49,528 bases of DNA from Treponema sp. (GTDB taxonomy: Bacteria; Spirochaetota; Spirochaetia; Treponematales; Breznakiellaceae), in contig WRMC01000014.1 of NCBI GenBank assembly GCA_009777335.1, positions 1 to 49,528 of the forward strand, in the 5' to 3' direction. Position numbers and translations under genes: made by a program. The notes beneath the pieces are model-generated. The model was not told the DNA's origin. It searched no databases and worked only from the letters and a program-made list of their open reading frames with translations. Below are positions 25,027 through 33,501 of the stretch, one piece after another; within the stretch, counting starts at the first letter, position 1; the number at the start of each line of letters is the position of its first letter.

Positions 25027-27609
25027 ATGAAGTACCCTTTTATAAGCATCGAACCTAAATGGCAAAAGTATTGGGAGGACCATAAGACCTTTAGGGTAAG
25101 CGAAGATGAGTCCTTTCCTAAAGACAAGCGGCGTTATGTGCTGGATATGTTCCCCTATCCCTCCGCCGAGGGCCTCCATGTGGGCCACCCGGAGGGTTAT
25201 ACCGCCACGGATATTTACTGCCGCTACCTTAGAATGAAGGGTTACAATGTGCTTCATCCCATGGGCTTCGACTCCTTTGGGCTCCCCGCCGAAAATTACG
25301 CCATCCAGATGGGGGTGCACCCCGCGGCGATTACCGCCCGTAATATAGAAAACTTCCGCAAGCAGATTAAGGCCCTGGGTTTTTCCTACGACTGGGACAG
25401 GGAGGTTAATACCTGCGAAGCGGACTACTACAAATGGACCCAGTGGATCTTCCTAAAACTCTTCGAAAAGGGCCTGGCCTACGAGGCCGAAAGCCCCATC
25501 AACTGGTGCCCCTCCTGTAAGACCGGCCTGGCCAATGAGGAGGTCGTTGAAGGCCTCTGCGAAAGATGCAAGACCCGGGTAGAGCGGAAGCGCATACGCC
25601 AGTGGATCCTCAAGATCACCGCCTATGCCCAACGGCTCTTGGAGGATCTCGAGGGTCTGGACTGGCCCGAGCCGGTAAAACAGATGCAGATCCACTGGAT
25701 AGGCCGCTCCGAAGGTGCCAACGTGCTGTTTAAATTGGATGAATCCAATTTAAACAGCTTAGCAGTTTCACCAGAGGCGAAACTGCAAGCTCCGCATATT
25801 GAAGTGTACACCACCAGGCCGGATACCCTTTTTGGGGCCACCTACATGGTCCTTTCTCCTGAGCACCCCCTGGTGGAGCACATTACCCAGAAGGAGCAGA
25901 GGGCCCAGGTGCTCGCCTATATCGACGAGGCCTCCAAAAAGAGCGACCTGGAACGGACTGACCTGGCAAAAACCAAGACCGGCGTTTTTACCGGGGCCTA
26001 TGCGATTAACCCGGTTAACGAGGAAAAAATCCCCATCTGGATCGCCGATTATGTCCTGGTATCCTATGGCACCGGAGCCATCATGGCGGTTCCGGCCCAT
26101 GACGAAAGGGACTGGGAATTTGCCCAGGCCTATGGGCTGCCCATTAGCTGGGTGGTGAGCAGGGAGCCCAAGCAAGACAGCGGCGAAGACCCCGATGCTG
26201 CCTTTACCGGCGATGGCTGGTCCATTAATTCGGGGCTCATCACCGGGCTCCCCACGCCAGAGGCCAAGGAAAAAATCTGCCAGTGGCTAGAAGAAAAGGG
26301 CCTGGGCAAGAAGACGGTAAACTATAAACTCCGGGACTGGATCTTCAGCCGCCAGCGTTACTGGGGGGAGCCCATTCCCATAGTCCACTGCGAAACATGC
26401 GGCATAGTCCCCTTAAAAGAGGAGGATCTCCCCCTCAGGCTGCCGGAGGTGGAAACCTACGCCCCCACCGGCACCGGCGAGTCCCCCCTGGCGGCCATTA
26501 GCGAGTGGGTGAACACCTCCTGCCCCCGCTGCGGAGGCCCTGGCCGCCGGGAAACCAACACCATGCCCCAGTGGGCTGGATCCTGCTGGTACTACCTCCG
26601 CTACCTGGACCCCACCAACGGCCAGGTCTTTGCCCGGCGGGAGGCCATCGATTACTGGGCCCCGGTGGATCTCTATGTGGGAGGGGTAGAACATGCGGTG
26701 CTCCACCTCCTCTATTCCCGGTTCTGGCACAAGGTCCTCTACGACATAGGACTGGTGAACACCAAGGAACCCTTCATCCGTCTGATAAACCAGGGGCTAA
26801 TCACCTCCTTTGCATATCAGCGGCAGGACAAGACCCTGGTTCCCACCGACCAGGTGGAAAAACGCCATGACGGGACCTTTATTGAGAAAGCCAATGGACA
26901 GGCCCTTACGGAAGTAATCGCCAAGATGAGCAAGAGCCTAAAGAATGTCATTAACCCCGACGAGATAGTCCGGGAATATGGGGCTGACTCCCTCCGGCTC
27001 TACGAGATGTTCATGGGCCCCCTGGAGATGAGCAAGCCCTGGACCACCGCGGGGCTCATAGGGGTAAGCCGCTTTCTGGAGCGGATCTGGGCCATAGGTG
27101 AAAAATGCGACCAGTCTGCCACATTGGAAGAGGGCCAGGAAAAGGAACTAAGCAAGCTCCTCCATAAGACCATTAAAAAGGTGAGCTCCGACACTGATTC
27201 CCTGAACTTTAATACCGCCCTCAGCCAGATGATGATCTACTCCAATGAACTCATCAAACTGGACCAGGTGCCCCTCTCCCTCTGGGAACCCCTGGTTGTC
27301 ATGCTCAGCGCCTACGCACCCCACCTGGGGGAAGAGCTCTGGGAGAAGCTGGGGCACCGTGAATCGGTAAGCCGGGCCCCCTGGCCCTCCTACGATGAGG
27401 CCCTGACCCTGGATGATGAACACACCATCGTGGTCCAGGTTAACGGCAAGATCCGGGACAAGTTCAGCGCCCCCTCGGGGACCCCCAAAGAAGAACTCGA
27501 AAAGACCGCCCTTGCCCTGCCGGGGACCCTCAAGTGGATCGAGGGCAAGAGCATCGTAAAAATCGTGGCGGTTCCGGATAAGCTGGTAAGCATAGTAATT
27601 AGGCCATAA
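25027..27609 (+). CDS. leuS: Leucyl-tRNA synthetase
   Basis: 860 residues. The HIGH motif appears as HVGHPEGY at about 51-58. A zinc-binding CxxC pair follows (WCPSCKTG and [11 protein letters not shown]). The CP1 editing domain has [12 protein letters not shown] and the [15 protein letters not shown] pocket, a second CxxC pair lies in CETCG/CPRCGG, and KMSKS is at 633-637. The C-terminal domain ends in a short beta tail. It charges tRNA-Leu in the cytoplasm and proofreads mischarged products. Between FKLDE and the EVYTTRPDT strand the protein is about 14 residues longer than common bacterial LeuS. That extra piece is encoded by two adjacent hairpins (25725-25791). It is the first gene of a likely leuS-serC-serA run. 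Confidence 0.97.
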   Translation: MKYPFISIEPKWQKYWEDHKTFRVSEDESFPKDKRRYVLDMFPYPSAEGLHVGHPEGYTATDIYCRYLRMKGYNVLHPMGFDSFGLPAENYAIQMGVHPAAITARNIENFRKQIKALGFSYDWDREVNTCEADYYKWTQWIFLKLFEKGLAYEAESPINWCPSCKTGLANEEVVEGLCERCKTRVERKRIRQWILKITAYAQRLLEDLEGLDWPEPVKQMQIHWIGRSEGANVLFKLDESNLNSLAVSPEAKLQAPHIEVYTTRPDTLFGATYMVLSPEHPLVEHITQKEQRAQVLAYIDEASKKSDLERTDLAKTKTGVFTGAYAINPVNEEKIPIWIADYVLVSYGTGAIMAVPAHDERDWEFAQAYGLPISWVVSREPKQDSGEDPDAAFTGDGWSINSGLITGLPTPEAKEKICQWLEEKGLGKKTVNYKLRDWIFSRQRYWGEPIPIVHCETCGIVPLKEEDLPLRLPEVETYAPTGTGESPLAAISEWVNTSCPRCGGPGRRETNTMPQWAGSCWYYLRYLDPTNGQVFARREAIDYWAPVDLYVGGVEHAVLHLLYSRFWHKVLYDIGLVNTKEPFIRLINQGLITSFAYQRQDKTLVPTDQVEKRHDGTFIEKANGQALTEVIAKMSKSLKNVINPDEIVREYGADSLRLYEMFMGPLEMSKPWTTAGLIGVSRFLERIWAIGEKCDQSATLEEGQEKELSKLLHKTIKKVSSDTDSLNFNTALSQMMIYSNELIKLDQVPLSLWEPLVVMLSAYAPHLGEELWEKLGHRESVSRAPWPSYDEALTLDDEHTIVVQVNGKIRDKFSAPSGTPKEELEKTALALPGTLKWIEGKSIVKIVAVPDKLVSIVIRP
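25725..25791. repeat. In-frame double palindrome inside leuS
   Basis: The first hairpin is a perfect 16-bp inverted repeat with a 2-nt loop: GCTGTTTAAATTGGAT (25725-25740), GA, ATCCAATTTAAACAGC (25743-25758). The second starts at 25756: AGCTT and GCAGTTTC (25762-25769), a 9-nt loop, then GAAACTGC and AAGCT (25779-25791), paired except for one bulged A. The block is A+T-rich in an otherwise GC-rich gene. It encodes [20 protein letters not shown] in the editing domain, where homologues are shorter. Confidence 0.75.
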
Positions 27610-27622
27610 GGAGAATCTTGAT

Positions 27623-28726
27623 ATGCGGGTGTTTAATTTTTCGGCGGGACCATCGGTACTGCCCCTTTCGGTCTTGGAGAAGGCGGCCAAAGAAATAACT
27701 GATGCCAACGGCACGGGCCAGTCGGTGATGGAGATGAGCCACAGGTCCAAGGACTTTGTCCCCATCATCGAAAAAACAGAATCCCTTTTACGGGACATTA
27801 TGAAGATCCCCGCCAACTACAAGGTGCTTTTTTTACAGGGAGGGGCCTGGACCCAATTTGCCATGGTTCCCCTCAACCTGGGGGCGGTAGAATTCGGAGC
27901 GCCCCGAAAAAAGGCCACCTATATTGACAGCGGTATCTGGGCAACCAAGTCCGCCGAAGAAGCGGCCAAATACGTGGATGTGACCATTGGGGCCTCATCG
28001 GCGGACCGGTCCTACAGGGCCATTCCTGCGGTTCCCCCGCATAATCCTAATGATGACTATTATCATTTTGTATATAACAATACCCTGGTGGGGACCAAAT
28101 GGCCCTCTATACCCGACACGGGCTCTGTCCCCCTGGTGTCTGATATTTCCAGCTTCATCCTTTCGGAGCCCCTGGATGTTTCCAAGTTCGGCCTCCTCTA
28201 TGCGGGGGCCCAGAAAAACCTTGGTCCCGCCGGCACCACTCTCGTCATAGTCCGGGAAGACCTCGTAGGCCGGGCCCCCTCCTGGGTTCCCACCATGCTT
28301 CAATATAAGACCCATGCGGCCGAAGCTTCCCTCTTTAATACCCCCCCCTGTTACGGGATCTACATGATAGGCCTGGTGCTGGAATGGCTCCAGGAGCAGG
28401 GCGGTGCCGAAGCCATGGGCCAACGGAACCGGGAAAAAGCGGAGCTCCTCTATGCATGCCTCGAGGAGAGCAAGTTCTTCCATTCCCCCGTGGAGAAATC
28501 CTCCCGAAGCTTGATGAACATTGTGTTCTTCCCCCGGGAATCGGATCCGGAAAAATGCAAGGACATAGAAAACCGTTTTGTAAAAGAAGCCGCCGCCGCG
28601 GGGCTGGTTAACCTGGCGGGGCACCGCCTCATGGGGGGCCTCCGGGCCAGCATATACAATGCCATGCCCATAGAGGGAGTAAAGGCCCTCATCGACTTTA
28701 TTAAGAAATTTGAGCTTAGCCTGTAA
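27623..28726 (+). CDS. serC: Phosphoserine aminotransferase
   Basis: 367 residues, normal length. It begins MRVFNFSAGPSVLPLSVLEKA, with the SerC substrate-binding segment GQSVMEMSHRSKDF, and the pyridoxal-phosphate lysine is Lys198 in YAGAQKNLGPAG. FQGGA-type residues (LFLQGGAWTQFAMVP) and the C-terminal GHRLMGGLRASIYNAMP arginine block also fit. It converts 3-phosphohydroxypyruvate and glutamate to phosphoserine and 2-oxoglutarate. It starts 13 nt after leuS with a GGAG ribosome binding site and is followed 33 nt later by serA, so the two serine genes and leuS are likely one operon. Confidence 0.96.
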   Translation: MRVFNFSAGPSVLPLSVLEKAAKEITDANGTGQSVMEMSHRSKDFVPIIEKTESLLRDIMKIPANYKVLFLQGGAWTQFAMVPLNLGAVEFGAPRKKATYIDSGIWATKSAEEAAKYVDVTIGASSADRSYRAIPAVPPHNPNDDYYHFVYNNTLVGTKWPSIPDTGSVPLVSDISSFILSEPLDVSKFGLLYAGAQKNLGPAGTTLVIVREDLVGRAPSWVPTMLQYKTHAAEASLFNTPPCYGIYMIGLVLEWLQEQGGAEAMGQRNREKAELLYACLEESKFFHSPVEKSSRSLMNIVFFPRESDPEKCKDIENRFVKEAAAAGLVNLAGHRLMGGLRASIYNAMPIEGVKALIDFIKKFELSL

Positions 28727-28748
28727 GAAACAGGCCAGTGCATCATCC

Positions 28749-28754
28749 AGGAGG
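28749..28754 (+). promoter_or_regulatory. Ribosome binding site supporting the GTG start of serA
   Basis: AGGAGG lies 5 nt before GTG at 28760; no ATG in the frame is better placed. Confidence 0.65.
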
Positions 28755-28759
28755 ACTCG

Positions 28760-29926
28760 GTGTTCAGAATTAAAACGATAAATAAAATTTCACCCCATGG
28801 CTTAAAATTATTCCCCAAAGAAACCTACGAGGTAGGGAGCGATATCACCGATCCCGATGCTATTCTACTTCGAAGTGCCGAGCTTGAGCCGGCCCACATT
28901 CCCGAATCGGTGATAGCCATTGCCCGGGCCGGAGCGGGCTACAATAATATTCCCGTCTCCGATTGCACCGGCCGGGGAATCGCCGTGTTTAACACCCCCG
29001 GGGGGAATGCCAATGCGGTAAAGGAACTGGTCATAGCGGCCATCCTGCTTTCTTCCCGGGACATAGTGGGGGGAATAAAATGGTGTGATACCATAGCCGG
29101 CGAGGCCGACCAGGTACCCGATCTGGTAGAGAAGGGGAAGGCCAAATTTGAGGGCCCCGAACTCATAGGAAAGACCCTGGGGGTGGTGGGCCTGGGGGCC
29201 GTAGGGGTTCCGGTGGCCAATGCCGCCGCCGCCCTGGGGATGAAGGTCATCGGCTTTGATCCCGGTATCTCCGTGGATGCCGCCTGGAACCTTTCCCGGG
29301 CGGTTCTTAAGGCCGACACCCTGGAAAGCCTCCTCTCCAAGTCCGATTATGTGAGCCTCCACCTTCCCTTAAGTGACTCCACCGAGGGCCTCTACAATGC
29401 GGACAAATTCAAGATCATGAAAAAGGGCTCCCGGCTCATCAATATGTCCCGGGGGGGCATTGTAAATGATAAGGACCTTATCGAGGCCCTTAATACCGAA
29501 AGACTCAGCGTCTATGTCACCGATTTTCCCACAGCGGAACTAATCAAATGCCCCAGGGTGATCAATATACCCCACCTGGGAGCCTCCACCCCCGAAGCGG
29601 AGGATAACTGCGCCGTCATGGCGGTCCAGCAGCTCATGGACTACCTGGAAGCCGGGACGGTGAAAAACTCGGTTAACCTGCCCCGCTGTGACCTGGAAAA
29701 GGGCTCCCCCTACCGGCTCATTGGGATAAACCGCAATATTCCCAACATGGTGGGCCAGCTCACCACCATCCTGGCGGAAGAAAAGATCAATATCATGGAC
29801 CTGATTAACCATCACCGGGACGATTATGCCTATAACATCATCGATACGGAGCAGAAGATCAGCGGTAAAACCCTGGAAAAAATAAAAAAGGTCGAGGGGA
29901 TAATCCGGATCCGAACCATTGAATAG
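28760..29926 (+). CDS. serA: D-3-phosphoglycerate dehydrogenase with C-terminal ACT domain
   Basis: 388 residues starting with GTG. The NAD-binding domain is marked by LGVVGLGAVGVPVANAA (about 140-156) with a downstream Asp (IGFDPG) for NAD. The catalytic residues expected in this family are the Arg in NMSRGGIVND, a Glu/Asp in the DFPTAEL region and the His in PHLGASTPEAEDN. Residues about 315-388 form an ACT domain (NIPNMVGQLTTILAEEKINIMDLINH), which could bind serine for feedback control. The short form without an intervening domain is common outside enterobacteria. It catalyses the first committed step of serine synthesis. Confidence 0.94.
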   Translation: MFRIKTINKISPHGLKLFPKETYEVGSDITDPDAILLRSAELEPAHIPESVIAIARAGAGYNNIPVSDCTGRGIAVFNTPGGNANAVKELVIAAILLSSRDIVGGIKWCDTIAGEADQVPDLVEKGKAKFEGPELIGKTLGVVGLGAVGVPVANAAAALGMKVIGFDPGISVDAAWNLSRAVLKADTLESLLSKSDYVSLHLPLSDSTEGLYNADKFKIMKKGSRLINMSRGGIVNDKDLIEALNTERLSVYVTDFPTAELIKCPRVINIPHLGASTPEAEDNCAVMAVQQLMDYLEAGTVKNSVNLPRCDLEKGSPYRLIGINRNIPNMVGQLTTILAEEKINIMDLINHHRDDYAYNIIDTEQKISGKTLEKIKKVEGIIRIRTIE

Positions 29927-29938
29927 GGCTTTTTCATC

Positions 29939-29967
29939 TTGAAAATAATGGCCTTTGGCTGCATAAT
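29939..29967 (+). promoter_or_regulatory. Promoter for the HEAT-repeat protein gene
   Basis: TTGAAA (29939-29944), a 17-nt spacer and CATAAT (29962-29967). The ATG at 29977 follows 9 nt later. AAGG in the short gap is at best a weak ribosome binding site. Confidence 0.55.
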
Positions 29968-29976
29968 TAAGGTACT

Positions 29977-31203
29977 ATGAAACGAATATTATCAATTGTT
30001 GTACTCACCATTGCGGGGATGACCCTTTTTGCCCAGACCCCCAATATGGATTTCTTTAGGTCCGAGCTTAATAGGCCCCAGGCAACCCATGCGGATCGCC
30101 TGGCGACCCTGGAAACCCTGCGGGATCTAGAGGTGACGGGAATCGGTGACTTCTACCATGAGGCCCTGCGGACCCTGCTGTCGGTGGAACCAAACATTAC
30201 CAGCATCAATGAACGGGATGTCATGGACAGGTCCATTATCATCGTTGCCCAGGGCCTGGGCCAGGAAGCCTATCTGGAGGCCGCCGCTGACCTCTGGCAG
30301 GCGGTCCTCACCTTCGATGTGATCCGGGACACCAGCCAGGGCCTGGCCATGCAGGAAGCCCTTAGTGCCCTGGGACAGATAGGAGCCCAGGAGTATCTTC
30401 CCCATATCATCCAGAGGCTCAACGATTTTAACGCCCTGGCCCAATCGGACCTGGAGACCAGAAGGCGCCATCAGCGGGGAGTAGTGGGGGCCATTAATGC
30501 CCTTACCGCCCTGGGAGAACCGGAAGGTTTTAGGCCCGTCTTCTTTGCTGCCAACGGCTGGTACGATTCTTCCATCCGGGCTATGGCTTCTACGGCCCTT
30601 CCCAACATAGTCGAAGACCCCGGCGAAATAATCGCCGAGATCATCCGGGACCCTTCAATTACTCCCCCCATTAAATACGAGGCCTGGAGGGAGATGCTCC
30701 GCACCCGGGCTCCTGACGAATCCAAGGCCATGGTCGCTTCGGTGGCCCTGGCCACCAGCTGGAACTACATGACCCCCAACGTGGCCTGGCAGACCATCTT
30801 GAACGACATGAGGATGAGCGCCATCGACAATATCCGGGTCCTGGGGGTCCATGATGAATCGGTCTACACCAATCTGGCCAGGACCTACACGAGCCAGGCC
30901 ACCAGTAATACCCCTAATTACGATATGATAACCCGGGTTATTAATGCCCTGGGGACCGTCGCCACCGATGAGGCGGTGGATCTGCTCATGCAGTTCCTCC
31001 AGCAGCTCCACGACCGGCGCCAGGTGGGGCCCTGGGGCCAGAGGGAGCGGGCCATCCTCCAGACCATTCTGCCCGCCCTGGGAAACACGGGGAGTCAGAA
31101 CATGGATCTCAGGATGCTCCTGACCACCATAGAGAGGGCCTCCTACTACACCGGAGCCGAACAGGGCTGGGCCCGGAACGCCCTAAGGGCCCTGGGTTAC
31201 TAA
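29977..31203 (+). CDS. Exported HEAT-repeat-like protein
   Basis: 408 residues. A signal peptide (MKRILSIVVLTIAGMTLFA, cut near Gln20) is followed by an all-helical protein made of paired helices with the ALxxLGxxxxxxYLPxIIxxL type of spacing (EALSALGQIGAQEYLPHIIQRL, AINALTALGEPEGFRPVFFAA, VINALGTVATDEAVDLLMQFL, ILPALGNTGSQNMDLRMLL). This is an Armadillo/HEAT-type solenoid, probably a periplasmic binding scaffold. Similar exported HEAT proteins are common in spirochaetes, with no assigned function. It has its own promoter and a strong bidirectional terminator after it. Confidence 0.8.
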   Translation: MKRILSIVVLTIAGMTLFAQTPNMDFFRSELNRPQATHADRLATLETLRDLEVTGIGDFYHEALRTLLSVEPNITSINERDVMDRSIIIVAQGLGQEAYLEAAADLWQAVLTFDVIRDTSQGLAMQEALSALGQIGAQEYLPHIIQRLNDFNALAQSDLETRRRHQRGVVGAINALTALGEPEGFRPVFFAANGWYDSSIRAMASTALPNIVEDPGEIIAEIIRDPSITPPIKYEAWREMLRTRAPDESKAMVASVALATSWNYMTPNVAWQTILNDMRMSAIDNIRVLGVHDESVYTNLARTYTSQATSNTPNYDMITRVINALGTVATDEAVDLLMQFLQQLHDRRQVGPWGQRERAILQTILPALGNTGSQNMDLRMLLTTIERASYYTGAEQGWARNALRALGY

Positions 31204-31242
31204 GGCAGGGGTTCTAGAAAGACTAAATTTTGAATGGAAACA

Positions 31243-31275
31243 AAAAAGCCCTGGGGTCTGGCCTCAGGGCTTTTT
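31243..31275. terminator. Bidirectional intrinsic terminator
   Basis: AAAAAGCCCTGGGG (31243-31256), a 5-nt loop and CCTCAGGGCTTTTT (31262-31275), paired over 14 positions with one mismatch. A-runs on one side and T-runs on the other let it serve both the HEAT gene and the convergent PTS gene. Confidence 0.9.
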
Positions 31276-31312
31276 CTTTACCTTGTTTGAAACTTCAGTT
31301 TGGCACAGGTCC

Positions 31313-31759
31313 TTACTCCATGAGGATCTTTAAGACCTCATCCTCATTGGCGGCATTGAGGACCGCCTGACGCTTCTCTGCACTCTTAAAGAGAAGGCTT
31401 ATTTCTGCTAGAAACTGAAGATGGGGACCGGTTTTTTCTACCGGAGACAGGGTCATGATAAAAATTCTGCAGGGTTCCTGGTCCAGGGCCTCAAATTCCA
31501 CCGGTGCTTCGGAAACCCCTATACAGGCCACCAGATCGTTGACCGTGGGGGTCTTTCCGTGGGGTATGGCAATCCCGTGTTTCATCCCCGTGGACATCTT
31601 CTGCTCCCGGTCCATGATGGCCTTGTAAGCAGCGGCGCGATCATCTATTTTTTTTGCCGCAACAAGGAGATCGAGGAGATCGTTTATTATCTCCTCCTTG
31701 CTGGTTCCTTTCAAATGAAGGGAAATGGTATCTTTGGAGAGTATGGTCTTTAAATTCAT
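31313..31759 (-). CDS. ptsN: PTS EIIA protein, nitrogen-regulatory (PtsN) / fructose type
   Basis: 148 residues, a single EIIA domain without EIIB or EIIC. The phosphorylated His is His67 in KHGIAIPHGKT, with His61 nearby, and the conserved downstream block is IFIMTLSPVEKTGPHLQFLAEISLLF. Stand-alone EIIA proteins of this kind receive phosphate from HPr or NPr and regulate transport or metabolism rather than importing sugar. No other PTS gene is in the window. It is divergent from the UlaG-like gene and has a very good promoter that places the transcription start next to the ATG. It could in principle also donate phosphate to the DhaL nearby in the chromosome, but nothing in the sequence shows that. 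Confidence 0.85.
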   Translation of the reverse strand: MNLKTILSKDTISLHLKGTSKEEIINDLLDLLVAAKKIDDRAAAYKAIMDREQKMSTGMKHGIAIPHGKTPTVNDLVACIGVSEAPVEFEALDQEPCRIFIMTLSPVEKTGPHLQFLAEISLLFKSAEKRQAVLNAANEDEVLKILME

Positions 31760-31765
31760 AGGCTC

Positions 31766-31794
31766 AGTATAGGGCCGGTCCCGAGAAAAGTCAA
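31766..31794 (-). promoter_or_regulatory. Strong leaderless-type promoter for ptsN
   Basis: On the minus strand: TTGACT (31794-31789), a 17-nt spacer and TATACT (31771-31766). Then come 6 nt (GAGCCT) and the ATG at 31759. There is no Shine-Dalgarno sequence. This is the clearest case of the leaderless geometry in the window. Confidence 0.7.
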
Positions 31795-31803
31795 GGTCCT
31801 GCG

Positions 31804-31832
31804 TTGCAAATATGGGCCAATAACAGTAGAAT
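31804..31832 (+). promoter_or_regulatory. Promoter of the UlaG-like/tcdA/ttcA/tatD operon
   Basis: TTGCAA (31804-31809), a 17-nt spacer and TAGAAT (31827-31832). Its -35 box is 9 nt from the divergent ptsN -35 box, so a regulator binding there could affect both. Confidence 0.6.
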
Positions 31833-31848
31833 TCCCTATCAAATCCTT

Positions 31849-31854
31849 GAGGAG
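31849..31854 (+). promoter_or_regulatory. Ribosome binding site fixing the start of the lactonase-like gene
   Basis: GAGGAG lies 6 nt before the ATG at 31861. The upstream in-frame codon at 31804 lies inside the promoter. Confidence 0.6.
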
Positions 31855-31860
31855 TCCCCC

Positions 31861-32754
31861 ATGAGCAATACCGAATCTTCCATGGCCCGCTGGTACAAGC
31901 ACGGGAAAGCTTTAATAGATGAAATCTCTAATTCTAAACCCGAGGCGAGCGAAGCCTATATCTGGTTTATGGGCCAGCATGGATTTGCCGTCAACCTGGC
32001 CAATGTTATCTTCCATATCGATGTGATCCTTAACGATTTTGTGGACCGGGAGGGCAAGAGCCGCCGGGAATATCCGGCCCCCTTCGATCCCGGGGAGCCC
32101 CAGAGGGTAGATTATGTCCTCTGCAGCCACAACCACGGGGACCACCTGAACATGAAGACCCTGCTGCCCCTCGCTGCAGCTAATCCCGGGGCCCGCTTTG
32201 TGGTCCCCGCTCCCTGGACCGCCATCCTTAAAGACGCTGGCATAGGGGAGGAGCGGATTATCCCCGCCCGTTCAGGGGAGGAAATAAAGCTGAAGGGCCC
32301 CCGGGGGGACCTTCAGATCCTCCCGGTCCCGGCGGTCCATACCAAGTACATCCAGGAGGAGGGGGAGAAGAACGACCAGGGGGATTACACCTCCCTGGGC
32401 TTCATCATAAAAGGGGAGGGCATATCCCTCTACCATTGCGGGGACACCTGGATCACCCCCCCTCTGGTGGAGGAGCTAAAAGCCCGGGGGCCCCTGGACA
32501 TAGCTCTTCTGCCCATAAACGGCACCGACTGGGAACGGACCGCTACCAACTGCATAGGGAACGTAAGCTACCTGGACGCAGCGAAACTGGCCAAGGCAGT
32601 CCCTGTCGATCTGGTGATCCCCTCCCACTACGACATGATGGGCAATAACAGTGAGAACCCCGCCCGTTTCGCCGAAGCCATGTATGCCCTCTGCCCCCAG
32701 AAGCGCTACCATGTCTCGGCCCTGGGGGAGCGGTTTATCTACAAGAAAGACTAA
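31861..32754 (+). CDS. Metallo-beta-lactamase-fold hydrolase, UlaG (L-ascorbate-6-phosphate lactonase) type
   Basis: 297 residues. The metal site is SHNHGDH at 89-95 (HxHxDH), further His ligands lie in PAVHTKY and CGDTW regions, and SHYDMMGNNSENPARFAEAM near the C-terminus is the UlaG-style end. Members hydrolyse lactones or phosphodiesters of small molecules using Mn or Zn. The true substrate is uncertain because no ascorbate PTS (UlaABC) or other Ula genes are present, only a lone EIIA next door. It is the first gene of a four-gene operon with two tRNA-modification genes and tatD, separated from tcdA by 9 nt. Confidence 0.8.
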   Translation: MSNTESSMARWYKHGKALIDEISNSKPEASEAYIWFMGQHGFAVNLANVIFHIDVILNDFVDREGKSRREYPAPFDPGEPQRVDYVLCSHNHGDHLNMKTLLPLAAANPGARFVVPAPWTAILKDAGIGEERIIPARSGEEIKLKGPRGDLQILPVPAVHTKYIQEEGEKNDQGDYTSLGFIIKGEGISLYHCGDTWITPPLVEELKARGPLDIALLPINGTDWERTATNCIGNVSYLDAAKLAKAVPVDLVIPSHYDMMGNNSENPARFAEAMYALCPQKRYHVSALGERFIYKKD

Positions 32755-32763
32755 ATCCTCCCC

Positions 32764-33501
32764 ATGGCGGCCCAACCTTTTTTTCAGCGTCTGGAGATCC
32801 TCACCGGGCCAGAGGCCCTTTCCCTCCTGGACCAGAGCCGGGTTATGGTCTTTGGCCTGGGAGGGGTGGGAAGCTGGTGTGCCGAGGCCCTGGTTCGATC
32901 AGGTATAGGGAATATAGCTATCGTGGATTTTGACCGGGTGCAGCCAAGCAATGTAAACCGCCAGGTGGAGGCCACCAGCCGCAGCCTGGGCCGCCTTAAG
33001 ACCGAGGCCCTCTCAGAGCGGCTGGAAGAGATCAACCCCCAATGCCGCATCGAGTCCTACCCCCTCCGGTTTTCCAGGGAAACGATGGATAGTTTTGACC
33101 TGGCCGGGGCGGACTATATCATCGACGCCATCGATAACTTGACCAACAAGCTGGACCTGATAATGGCGGCAGCCCCGGGGCGCTTTTTTTCCTCCATGGG
33201 GATGGCCCAAAAGATGGACCCCCGCCAGATCAGGACCGTGGACATCTGGGATACCCCGGGCTGCCCCCTGGCCCGGCTGGTCCGCCATAACCTGCGAAAG
33301 CGGGGCTTTGAGGGGAATTTCACCACCGTCTACAGCCCCGAACAGCTACCCCGGCGGGTAAAGGCCCAAGCCTCCTCTATAAGCGAGGGGGGCAAGAGGG
33401 TGATCAACGGCTCGGCGGTCACTGTCACCGCCGTGGCGGGCTTCATGCTTGCCGGCCTGGTCCTTATGGACATCTGCCGCCGAAGCGACGGTGAATCGTG
33501 A
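32764..33501 (+). CDS. tcdA: tRNA threonylcarbamoyladenosine dehydratase TcdA (CsdL)
   Basis: 245 residues of the E1/ThiF/MoeB fold. The nucleotide loop is GLGGVGSW (31-38), followed by IVDFDRVQPSNVNRQ and DAIDNLTNKLDLI. The length and the C-terminal GSAVTVTAVAGFMLAGLVLMDI match TcdA rather than ThiF or MoeB, and there are no zinc CxxC pairs. It uses ATP to cyclise t6A37 of tRNA to ct6A. Its stop overlaps the GTG start of the next gene by 4 nt (GTGA), so the two are translationally coupled. MtaB elsewhere in the window modifies the same t6A base. Confidence 0.88.
   Translation: MAAQPFFQRLEILTGPEALSLLDQSRVMVFGLGGVGSWCAEALVRSGIGNIAIVDFDRVQPSNVNRQVEATSRSLGRLKTEALSERLEEINPQCRIESYPLRFSRETMDSFDLAGADYIIDAIDNLTNKLDLIMAAAPGRFFSSMGMAQKMDPRQIRTVDIWDTPGCPLARLVRHNLRKRGFEGNFTTVYSPEQLPRRVKAQASSISEGGKRVINGSAVTVTAVAGFMLAGLVLMDICRRSDGES

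Noticed and set aside
31313..32754. Ascorbate utilisation (Ula) system
   Set aside because: Only a lone EIIA of Ntr type and a UlaG-like hydrolase are present; UlaA/B and UlaD/E/F are absent and tRNA genes follow instead.
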